The translations under genes and the position numbers were made by a program. From Lachnospiraceae bacterium UBA7205 (GTDB lineage Bacteria; Bacillota; Clostridia; Lachnospirales; Lachnospiraceae): 14,889 nt of DNA. This document shows positions 1 through 5,935 of this stretch, in pieces (within the stretch, counting starts at the first letter, position 1; the number at the start of each line of letters is the position of its first letter). The stretch covers positions 1-14,889 of the forward strand of contig DKUL01000028.1 of the NCBI GenBank assembly GCA_002490665.1. The letters are read 5' to 3'. A model generated the notes under the pieces. That model searched no databases, was not told the origin of the DNA, and saw nothing but the letters and a program-made list of their open reading frames with translations.

Positions 1-1
1 A

Positions 2-75
2 TAGCGAAGGGGGGATTCGAACCCTCGACACCGCGGGTATGAACCGCGTGCTCTAGCCAACTGAGCTACTTCGCC
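2..75 (-). tRNA. tRNA-Met(CAU), elongator type
   Basis: Read on the minus strand, 74 bases fold into a full cloverleaf. The acceptor arm is GGCGAAG against CTTCGCT (first pair G-U), the D arm is TAGCTCAG...GAGCA, and the T arm carries GGTTCGAAT. The anticodon stem is CGCGG/CCGCG around the loop TTCATAC, giving anticodon CAT. The three consecutive G-C pairs (GGG/CCC) and unpaired first base of an initiator tRNA are absent, and the body resembles elongator tRNA-Met; tRNA-Ile2 with a modified CAU is the less likely alternative. CCA is not encoded after the discriminator A. It lies 11 bases downstream of tRNA-Val and probably shares its transcript. Confidence 0.93.
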
Positions 76-86
76 AAAAAATAAAA

Positions 87-159
87 TGGGGCCTATAGGG
101 CTCGAACCTATGACCCTCTGCTTGTAAGGCAGATGCTCTCCCAGCTGAGCTAAGACCCC
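87..159 (-). tRNA. tRNA-Val(UAC)
   Basis: Minus-strand cloverleaf of 73 bases. The acceptor arm GGGGTCT pairs with AGGCCCC, the D arm is TTAGCTCAGCTGGGAGAGCA, the T arm is built around GGTTCGAGC, and the anticodon stem TCTGC/GCAGA encloses CTTACAA, giving anticodon TAC (Val). CCA is not encoded. It is the first gene of a two-tRNA transcript read towards the left window edge; further tRNAs may follow beyond it. Confidence 0.95.
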
Positions 160-190
160 TTATCAGTATATTGTTCCAACTGACTTCTAT

Positions 191-219
191 ACTATACTAA
201 TTTTTGGGCAGCTTGTCAA
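191..219 (-). promoter_or_regulatory. Promoter of the tRNA-Val/tRNA-Met transcript
   Basis: On the minus strand a perfect -35 TTGACA (214-219) is followed by a 17-base spacer and a -10 TATAGT (191-196). Transcription should start near 184, about 25 bases ahead of tRNA-Val. The spacing and near-consensus boxes fit a strong stable-RNA promoter. Confidence 0.85.
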
Positions 220-240
220 TACTTTTCATAAAAATATACA
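213..240 (+). promoter_or_regulatory. Candidate promoter for the flavodoxin-like gene pair
   Basis: On the plus strand TTGTCA (213-218), a 16-base spacer and TATACA (235-240) form a plausible sigma-A promoter with a start near 247. Its -35 overlaps the -35 of the divergent tRNA promoter almost base for base. The match is weaker than the tRNA promoter, so this is a prediction only. Confidence 0.5.
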
Positions 241-309
241 GCAGTTTTTGTTTTTTTTCAGTTGCTGCCATATGGAAAACTTCATCAATATTGGAAAAGG
301 GGGGATGAT

Positions 310-765
310 ATGAAGGTAATTGTACATGACCTCGGGCAGGCGTCATGGCAGAAGCTCGGCATGCGGTTTCATGAGAGGGATATTGTGATAGGGAATGGCA
401 TGGAGTGTGCGGGCGGCGATATCGGAAAGGCAGTAGGCAGCTGCCGTCAGCTTGTGCTAATCAGCCGCTGTGTATATGGGGGATTCAGTCCGTTCATACA
501 GGAAGTGCTGGAGAAATGCAGGAATGTTTTTGTGCCTTCCATGGAGCTGCGCCATGGACAGACACATTATGTCGTAAAAAATCAGAATAAGAACTTATTT
601 GGCCTGGTCTGCTGCTTTTATGGTGAGGACATCACGCCGGGGGAGGAGCAGCTGGCAAGGATTCAGTCCGTGTCAGATGGGATATCATTACAGGCAAGAG
701 GTGTGAAAATTGTATTTTATGATACGCAGGATAAGTTAAGACAGCTAAACAGTGTACTCGTGTAA
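310..765 (+). CDS. Small flavodoxin-fold (FMN-reductase-like) protein
   Basis: A 151-residue soluble protein. The segment around residues 48-70 (LVLISRCVYGGFSPFIQEVL) has the pattern of the central strand and active-site loop of NADPH-dependent FMN reductase/flavodoxin-like proteins of Clostridia, where a strand is followed by S-x-x-x-Y-G-G and a helix. The N-terminal G-S-P-R-type flavin phosphate loop is not recognisable and the protein is shorter than usual for the family, so FMN binding is uncertain. ATG at 310 is preferred over an upstream in-frame TTG at 262 because a purine-rich AAGGGGGG lies 5-8 bases before it. It is followed after 12 bases by a second gene of related type, so the two probably form one operon and perhaps one heteromer (inferred). 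Specific substrate unknown. Confidence 0.65.
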   Translation: MKVIVHDLGQASWQKLGMRFHERDIVIGNGMECAGGDIGKAVGSCRQLVLISRCVYGGFSPFIQEVLEKCRNVFVPSMELRHGQTHYVVKNQNKNLFGLVCCFYGEDITPGEEQLARIQSVSDGISLQARGVKIVFYDTQDKLRQLNSVLV

Positions 766-777
766 GGGAGTGGCTCA

Positions 778-1398
778 ATGATATTATTTTTTGACGGAGA
801 TAGTTCTTCGGTGTCGGATTCGGGCATATGGATTAAGAGTATAAGGGAATATGTGGAAAAGGAGGAACTGATATCCGTAAAGATTGGGGAGGATGTGGAC
901 TGGAACTGCGTGTGCAGGTTCCTTGAGGATGCGCAGGCGATTGTTTTGGCGGCGGATGTTTATATGGACAGTGTGTCACCCAGGGTACTTGGCCTTTTGG
1001 AAAGGATAGAGCAGGCGGTGATTGGCGGGGAAAGTATCGGTGCAAAATTTTATGCGATTCTGCATACGGATTTGTATGAAGGGGAGCAGACCAGCATTGC
1101 GATGGCGGTCTTAAAGAATTTCTGTGAACATGCCAATATCACCTGGGGCAGAGGGCTGGGCATTGGCGGAAACAATTTAAGGGCAGCATTGCAAGGAGGA
1201 ATCCTTTGGAAAAGGTCTGACAAGGAGAAAACGGACTTCAGACTTCCTTTTTTGCATGAGCATGCACTGTTTATCAGGGAGAAAATGCAGGGAACGGATG
1301 TTTATATTTGCCCGGATGGGGTGTCAAGGAGGCAGTATATTCGTCAAAATAATCGTCAGAACAAAAAAAATAATCGCGTAAAAGTCGCAGAATATTAA
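778..1398 (+). CDS. Flavodoxin-fold protein, degenerate FMN-reductase family
   Basis: A 206-residue soluble protein starting at ATG 778, with AAGGGAG overlapping the previous stop as ribosome binding site. The N-terminus MILFFDGDSSS sits where the family has a strand plus G-S-P-R loop. Residues 54-75 (AIVLAADVYMDSVSPRVLGL) match the second strand and the 'P-L-Y-x-D-x-L-P' type loop. Residues 92-131 (YAILHTDLYEGEQ ... WGRGLGIGG) match the C-terminal strand and the G-x-G-x-G-G signature of clostridial flavodoxin-like oxidoreductases. The last 25 residues are Asn/Arg/Lys-rich and probably disordered. With the preceding gene it forms a two-gene unit of incomplete flavodoxin-like proteins. I see no convincing terminator behind it. 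Role unknown; a redox or flavin-sensing function is a guess from fold only. Confidence 0.65.
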   Translation: MILFFDGDSSSVSDSGIWIKSIREYVEKEELISVKIGEDVDWNCVCRFLEDAQAIVLAADVYMDSVSPRVLGLLERIEQAVIGGESIGAKFYAILHTDLYEGEQTSIAMAVLKNFCEHANITWGRGLGIGGNNLRAALQGGILWKRSDKEKTDFRLPFLHEHALFIREKMQGTDVYICPDGVSRRQYIRQNNRQNKKNNRVKVAEY

Positions 1399-1729
1399 AA
1401 AAAACGAGAAAATTTACATGAAATTATTCGCTCTTTCAACAATAAAAAACAGCCATTTTTACGGTATTTGAGCGGATTTTGGTATATTTTGGCAGATGGT
1501 GTATATAATGCGCAAAAAGTGCGATAAGTAACTGTTGCAAGATAAATTGACATTCTTATATAATTGACATTGCCAAATCATGATAGAATTTGTAGGGAAA
1601 CGTAATTGGGAGTAATGTTTTGCAGATTCTTAAAACAGACTATGATTGGGAGACGTGACTGTTGGTATTTGGCGGTAACAGAGTACTCCTTGATTTTGGG
1701 AGTGCGTGACATTGAATGGAGGAGAAAAT
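1399..1729 (+). promoter_or_regulatory. Long gene-free leader region with three TTGGGAG copies
   Basis: This 331-base stretch separates the flavodoxin-like pair from the Spo0A-like gene. The first part is AT-rich and has no clear terminator or ORF. From the promoter at 1535-1564 to the start codon there is a leader of about 160 bases. It holds TTGGGAG three times (1606-1612, 1646-1652, 1696-1702). A single complementary TACTCCT (1684-1690) can pair either with the first copy (GGGAGTA, 1608-1614, seven pairs) or with the third (GGGAGT, 1698-1703, six pairs, loop of seven). AATTGACATT is also repeated with a 17-base period (1545-1554 and 1562-1571). It matches no riboswitch class I know. Confidence 0.4.
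1535..1564 (+). promoter_or_regulatory. Candidate promoter of the Spo0A-like gene
   Basis: TTGCAA (1535-1540), an 18-base spacer and a perfect TATAAT (1559-1564) give a good sigma-A promoter, with a start near 1571. A second TATAAT at 1504-1509 has only a poor -35 (TTGGTA, 19-base spacer) and is less likely. Confidence 0.6.
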
Positions 1730-2275
1730 ATGGAACAGTTAAACGTAATGACACAGCAGGATAACGAGAAGATATTCAGGATTCTCAGCGACTTATTGAC
1801 AAAGGATAAGGAATTCCAGATAATGATCACGGTTCCGGCAGGCTCTAAGCTTACGGGCAGTGACAGTAGTTTGATGGGAAAGCAGGCAGACAACAGAGCG
1901 GAATTGAATTCCGGGGCGAACACACATGACCTTGAGAAAGATGTGACGGACATGATTCATGAGATCGGGGTGCCTGCCCATATTAAAGGGTACCAGTATC
2001 TGCGTGAGGCGATTATGATGTCGGTGGAGGATATCGAGATGCTCAATTCCATCACCAAGATTTTATATCCGTCCATCGCAAAGAAGTACCAGACAACGCC
2101 AAGCCGTGTCGAACGTGCCATAAGGCATGCGATAGAAGTGGCGTGGAGCAGGGGGAAGATGGAGACGCTGGACTCACTATTCGGTTATACCATTAATATT
2201 GGAAAAGGAAAGCCGACCAACTCTGAGTTCATAGCGCTGATAGCAGATAAAATCAGACTTCATTACAGGGCATAA
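1730..2275 (+). CDS. Spo0A-like DNA-binding regulator lacking the receiver domain
   Basis: A 181-residue protein. Residues 72-178 match the Spo0A C-terminal effector domain along its length: I-H-E-I-G-V-P-A-H-I-K-G-Y-x-Y-L-R-E-A near residues 76-95, the recognition-helix region Y-Q-T-T-P-S-R-V-E-R-A-I-R-H-A-I-E-V-A-W (120-139), and the late F-G-Y-T-I segment followed by G-K-P-T-N-S-E-F-I-A. The family recognises 0A boxes (TGTCGAA-like). The usual N-terminal phospho-receiver with its aspartate pocket is absent. In its place are about 70 residues with a short helical start and a polar linker, so the protein cannot be a phosphorelay output in the normal way. ATG 1730 has GGAGGAG 6-12 bases upstream and is preferred over GTG 1706. 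The gene stands alone with its own promoter and long leader. It could be a competitor or accessory of true Spo0A, or a regulator with another input (inference). Confidence 0.85.
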   Translation: MEQLNVMTQQDNEKIFRILSDLLTKDKEFQIMITVPAGSKLTGSDSSLMGKQADNRAELNSGANTHDLEKDVTDMIHEIGVPAHIKGYQYLREAIMMSVEDIEMLNSITKILYPSIAKKYQTTPSRVERAIRHAIEVAWSRGKMETLDSLFGYTINIGKGKPTNSEFIALIADKIRLHYRA

Positions 2276-2288
2276 TCGGACAAATTCC

Positions 2289-2318
2289 TTTACATTCCTG
2301 TTGCGGTTGGTGTATAAT
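2289..2318 (+). promoter_or_regulatory. Promoter of glgA-rqcH
   Basis: TTTACA (2289-2294), an 18-base spacer and a perfect TATAAT (2313-2318) lie just behind the Spo0A-like stop codon, with a start near 2325. The leader of about 97 bases contains an 8-bp stem CTGTCTGG/CCGGACAG (2336-2343 with 2362-2369, one U-G pair, loop of 18). It is not followed by a T run, so it is not a terminator. Confidence 0.7.
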
Positions 2319-2421
2319 TAATTGAGGGTCAGCAGCTGTCTGGCATAGGACAAATCAGATACCGGACAGGTGCGGTTGAATTTGACAACACTCGGAATAG
2401 TGAGGAAAGGGATTGGATAGT

Positions 2422-3870
2422 ATGAAGAATATTTTATTTGTGGCTTCAGAGGGTGTACCATTTATTAAAACAGGGGGTCTCGCGGACGTTGTGGGTTCTC
2501 TTCCGAAGTACTATGACAAGAGGTATTTTGATGCAAGGGTGATACTGCCCAAATATATGTGCATGTCAGATAATATGAAATCATTGATGCAGTACAGAAC
2601 TCACTTTTACCTTGATTTTATGGGACAGAGTGAATATGTGGGCGTACTTGAGGCACAGTATGACGGCATCACTTATTACTTTATTGACAATGAGAAGATG
2701 TTTGGCGGATTCAGGCCGTACAGCGATGATTATATCTGCGAAATTACTAAGTTTGTATTTTTTTCAAAGGCAGCACTGTCAATCCTTCCTGTTGTGGGAT
2801 TCCATCCTGACATTGTGCACTGCCATGACTGGCAGACAGCCATCATTCCGGTTTACCTGAAGGAACGGTTTGCACAGGGTGATTTTTACAAGGGCATGAA
2901 GTCCATCATGACGATTCATAACCTGAAGTTCCAGGGAGTTTATGACATTAAGACCGTCCAGAATATCACAGGCCTTGACGGCTCGTTTTTCTCGCCTGAC
3001 AAGCTTGGTTATTTCAAGGACGGCAATCTGCTCAAGGGCGGTCTTACCTATGCGGATGCAATCACGACGGTGAGCGCAACATATGCCGAGGAGATAAAAA
3101 CAGATTTTTACGGAGAAAAACTGAATGGTCTTCTCGCGGCAAGAACCCATGACCTTCGGGGAATTGTAAATGGTATTGACTATAATGAGTATAATCCTGA
3201 GACGGATCAGTACATTCTGCATCACTACAATGTCTCGAATTTTAGAAAAGAGAAGATTAAAAACAAGAGGGAGCTGCAGAAACAGCTCGGGCTGGAGGAA
3301 AGTGACAGAAAAATGCTGCTTGGCATTGTGTCAAGACTTACAGACCAGAAAGGTATGGACCTGGTTGCATACATCATGGATGAGATGTGCAGCAAGGATG
3401 ATATACAGCTTGTTGTCCTTGGAACGGGCGAGGAGCGCTATGAAAACATGTTCCGTCATTTTGACTGGAAATATCATGGCAAGGTTTCTGCAAACATATA
3501 CTATTCGGAGGAATTGTCCCACAGAATATATGCCGCATGTGATGCATTTCTGATGCCTTCGCTGTTTGAGCCGTGCGGCCTGAGCCAGCTGATGTCGCTG
3601 CGCTATGGCACGGTTCCCATTGTGCGTGAGACGGGCGGACTCAAGGACACGGTGGAGCCGTACAATGAATACGAGAACAAGGGCACGGGATTTAGCTTTA
3701 CAAATTATAATGCACATGAGATGCTCAACACAATCCGGTATGCAGAGCAGGTATTTTATGACAGGAAGCGCGAATGGAACAAGATTGTGGACAGAGCCAT
3801 GGTTGTTGACTATTCATGGGGCGTGTCGGCGCGGAAGTACCAGGAGATGTATGACTGGATGATAGGATAA
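2422..3870 (+). CDS. glgA: Glycogen synthase (ADP-glucose-type, GT5)
   Basis: A 482-residue enzyme that transfers glucose from ADP-glucose to the non-reducing end of an alpha-1,4-glucan during cytosolic glycogen synthesis. The family ADP-glucose binding motif K-T-G-G-L-A-D lies at residues 16-22 directly after the first Rossmann strand. H-C-H-D-W-Q-T (133-139) and the T-I-H-N-L region complete the N-terminal domain. The C-terminal domain has S-R-L-T-D-Q-K-G and the catalytic/UDP-ADP site region L-F-E-P-C-G-L (E383), followed by R-Y-G-T-V-P-I-V-R-E-T-G-G-L. Length is normal. ATG 2422 matches the family N-terminus (MKNILFVASE). A TTG at 2413 is closer to the AGGAAAGG sequence and cannot be fully excluded. 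No other glycogen genes are nearby; it is probably cotranscribed with rqcH. Confidence 0.95.
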   Translation: MKNILFVASEGVPFIKTGGLADVVGSLPKYYDKRYFDARVILPKYMCMSDNMKSLMQYRTHFYLDFMGQSEYVGVLEAQYDGITYYFIDNEKMFGGFRPYSDDYICEITKFVFFSKAALSILPVVGFHPDIVHCHDWQTAIIPVYLKERFAQGDFYKGMKSIMTIHNLKFQGVYDIKTVQNITGLDGSFFSPDKLGYFKDGNLLKGGLTYADAITTVSATYAEEIKTDFYGEKLNGLLAARTHDLRGIVNGIDYNEYNPETDQYILHHYNVSNFRKEKIKNKRELQKQLGLEESDRKMLLGIVSRLTDQKGMDLVAYIMDEMCSKDDIQLVVLGTGEERYENMFRHFDWKYHGKVSANIYYSEELSHRIYAACDAFLMPSLFEPCGLSQLMSLRYGTVPIVRETGGLKDTVEPYNEYENKGTGFSFTNYNAHEMLNTIRYAEQVFYDRKREWNKIVDRAMVVDYSWGVSARKYQEMYDWMIG

Positions 3871-3898
3871 GCGAGAAACATATAGGCAGGATAAAGCA

Positions 3899-5650
3899 AT
3901 GGCATTTGACGGAGTGACAATCGCAGGGATTGTCAGTGAATTAAAGGATAAATTAACTGGAAACAGGATATACAAGATAGCTCAGCCTGAGAAGGATGAG
4001 CTACTCTTGACTATAAAGGGAAGCTGTGGGCAGGTGCGGGTTCTGATGTCTGCAGATGCATCCCTTCCCCTGCTGTACCTGACGGAAAAGAACAAGACAA
4101 GTCCGATGACGGCGCCTAATTTCTGCATGCTTTTACGAAAGCATTTGCAGAACGCGCGCATTGTGTCTGTCACGCAGCCGGGTCTGGAACGCATCGTGCG
4201 TTTTGAACTGGAGCACCTGAATGAGCTGGGGGACATATGCAGAAAGTATCTTATTATAGAGCTGATGGGAAAGCACAGTAATATCATATTCTGCGATGAT
4301 GGTGACATGATTATTGACAGCATCAAACATGTTTCGGGCATGGTGAGTTCTGTCAGGGAGGTTCTGCCGGGACGCACGTATTTTATACCGAGGACGCAGG
4401 ACAAGGCAGAACTGCTGGATTGCTCGCAGGAAGAGATGGCGGCAGTTTTAAAATCCAGGGGGATGCCAGTATATAAGGCTGTGTATACTGGGTTTACAGG
4501 GATATCGCCGTGTATCGCGCATGAGCTGTGTTACAGGGCGGGCGTGGATTCTGACCAGTCGTCGGCAGAGCTTGGAGCAGATGCGCTTTGCAGGCTGACT
4601 ACGGCGCTCTGGGAGCTCTCGGAGGATATTAAAAACAGGAAGTTCTGTTTCAATGTCGTATATGAAAACAATCAGCCGGCTGAGTACGCAGCCGTACGGT
4701 TAAAGTCATATGCGGAGGAGGACACACGGAATTTCGAACATGTTTCGGAGCTTCTGGAGTTTTACTATGCCGAAAAAAATACCGTTACGCGCATCCGGCA
4801 GCGTTCCGTGGATTTGCGAAGGATTGTGCAGACTGCACTTGAGCGGAATGTCAAAAAGTATGACCTTCAGACAAAACAGCTTGCCGACACGGAGAAAAAG
4901 GAAACCTACAGGGTTTACGGCGAACTGCTGAATGCATATGGCTATGGTGTTGAGACTGGTGCAAAATCAATGGAGGCGCTGAATTACTATGATAACAAGA
5001 TGATAACGATTCCGCTGGATCCGATGCTTTCGGCAGGTGAGAATGCAAAGAAATATTTTGACAAATACCAGAAGCTGAAACGCACCTGTGAGGCGCTGAC
5101 AACGCTTACGAAGGAGACAAAAGAGGAAATCGAGCATCTGGCGTCCATCAGTACGGCGCTGGACATCGCGCTGAAGGAAGAAGATTTGGTGCAGATTAAG
5201 GAAGAGCTGATAGAAAGCGGATATATCAGGCGCAAAGGCGGCGCGAAGCGCGAGAAGATAACCAGCAGGCCGTTTCACTATGTCAGCAGCGACGGATACC
5301 ATATCTATGTGGGAAAAAATAATTACCAGAATGAAGAGCTTACGTTCCGGTTTGCGACCGGAAATGACTGGTGGTTCCACACAAAAGGCATACCGGGTTC
5401 GCATGTGGTCGTGAAAGCAAACGGTGAGGAGCTTCCGGACAGGGTTTTTGAGGAGGCCGGAAGGCTTGCGGCGCATTATTCCCAGGCGAGGGGACAGGAA
5501 AAGGTGGAGATTGACTACACACAGAAAAAAAATGTCAAGAAGCCAAACGGCTCAAAGCCGGGGTTTGTCGTGTATTATACCAATTATTCGCTTGTGATTG
5601 ACTCGGATATCTCGGGCATTACATTGGTTGAGGATGACAAAGTAAAGTAA
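3899..5650 (+). CDS. rqcH: RqcH / NFACT ribosome quality control factor (Rqc2 homolog)
   Basis: A 583-residue cytosolic protein, once annotated as fibronectin-binding protein A. In the family it binds stalled 50S-peptidyl-tRNA complexes and recruits tRNA-Ala to add C-terminal alanine tails that mark the chain for proteolysis. The NFACT-N domain begins at residue 1 (M-A-F-D-G-V), with the tRNA-binding 'D/E-R' pair as E97-R98 and the following E-L-M-G-K-H-S-N-I-I-F segment. A central helical/coiled-coil part spans roughly residues 280-430 and the NFACT-R domain runs from about 457 (R-P-F-H-Y), including W-W-F-H-T-K-G-I-P-G-S-H-V-V. Length is normal. The acidic residue is Glu, where Bacillus subtilis RqcH is described with Asp97; Glu appears compatible with the fold. 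The gene lies 28 bases behind glgA and ends at a terminator, suggesting a two-gene transcript. Confidence 0.93.
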   Translation: MAFDGVTIAGIVSELKDKLTGNRIYKIAQPEKDELLLTIKGSCGQVRVLMSADASLPLLYLTEKNKTSPMTAPNFCMLLRKHLQNARIVSVTQPGLERIVRFELEHLNELGDICRKYLIIELMGKHSNIIFCDDGDMIIDSIKHVSGMVSSVREVLPGRTYFIPRTQDKAELLDCSQEEMAAVLKSRGMPVYKAVYTGFTGISPCIAHELCYRAGVDSDQSSAELGADALCRLTTALWELSEDIKNRKFCFNVVYENNQPAEYAAVRLKSYAEEDTRNFEHVSELLEFYYAEKNTVTRIRQRSVDLRRIVQTALERNVKKYDLQTKQLADTEKKETYRVYGELLNAYGYGVETGAKSMEALNYYDNKMITIPLDPMLSAGENAKKYFDKYQKLKRTCEALTTLTKETKEEIEHLASISTALDIALKEEDLVQIKEELIESGYIRRKGGAKREKITSRPFHYVSSDGYHIYVGKNNYQNEELTFRFATGNDWWFHTKGIPGSHVVVKANGEELPDRVFEEAGRLAAHYSQARGQEKVEIDYTQKKNVKKPNGSKPGFVVYYTNYSLVIDSDISGITLVEDDKVK

Positions 5651-5667
5651 TTGAATATGGATGAGAG

Positions 5668-5699
5668 GAGCCACCAGATGATATTCGGTGGTTCTTTTT
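5668..5699 (+). terminator. Rho-independent terminator of glgA-rqcH
   Basis: GAGCCACC (5668-5675) pairs with GGTGGTTC (5687-5694), with one G-U pair, around an 11-base loop, and is followed immediately by TTTTT. It begins 18 bases after the rqcH stop. Confidence 0.9.
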
Positions 5700-5780
5700 A
5701 TGTGTGCCCTCCTAGTCGATTATATAGTTTTATTACTGGAAATTATTAAATTATTATAAAAATTTTATTATTTTATGATT

Positions 5781-5830
5781 AAAACCGGAACTATAGTTCC
5801 GGAATGCGGCAAAACCGGAACTATAGCTCC
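5781..5830 (+). promoter_or_regulatory. Tandem dyad operator upstream of the Ig-repeat gene
   Basis: The 16-mer AAAACCGGAACTATAG occurs at 5781-5796 and again at 5811-5826, exactly 30 bases apart. In the first copy it belongs to a perfect 18-bp palindrome, CCGGAACTATAGTTCCGG (5785-5802). The second reads CCGGAACTATAGCTCC and keeps an imperfect dyad. The second copy ends one base before the -35 of the next promoter. The core GAAC-N4-GTTC has the layout of Firmicute LexA (SOS) boxes, but the inner TATA is not the common one, so the protein bound is unknown. The flanking bases 5700-5780 are very AT-rich and contain nothing else I recognise. Confidence 0.7.
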
Positions 5831-5831
5831 A

Positions 5832-5861
5832 TTTACAAAAGAGCCTACATCATTGTATATT
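5832..5861 (+). promoter_or_regulatory. Promoter of the Ig-repeat surface protein gene
   Basis: TTTACA (5832-5837), an 18-base spacer and TATATT (5856-5861), with a start near 5868. The leader of about 68 bases contains a small stem AGTGCA/TGCACT (5891-5896 with 5907-5912) just ahead of the AAGGAGAG ribosome binding site. Confidence 0.65.
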
Positions 5862-5935
5862 GGTAATGTTCAAAGGAAAGTAATGGATTTAGTGCATGAA
5901 AACTGGTGCACTTTCGAAAGAGAAGGAGAGTTACG

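Noticed and set aside
1564..1589. TTGACA plus TAGAAT as the promoter of the Spo0A-like gene
   Set aside because: The spacer is only 14 bases; TTGCAA-18-TATAAT just upstream is a better promoter.
2336..2369. Leader hairpin of glgA as a terminator or riboswitch
   Set aside because: No T run follows the stem and no known aptamer is recognisable; left as a plain stem-loop.
3899..5650. Fibronectin-binding adhesin
   Set aside because: The protein has no signal peptide and has full NFACT-N and NFACT-R domains, so the RqcH role is far better supported than the old name.
5781..5830. CRISPR-like direct repeats
   Set aside because: Only two copies, palindromic and placed at a promoter; no array or cas genes.
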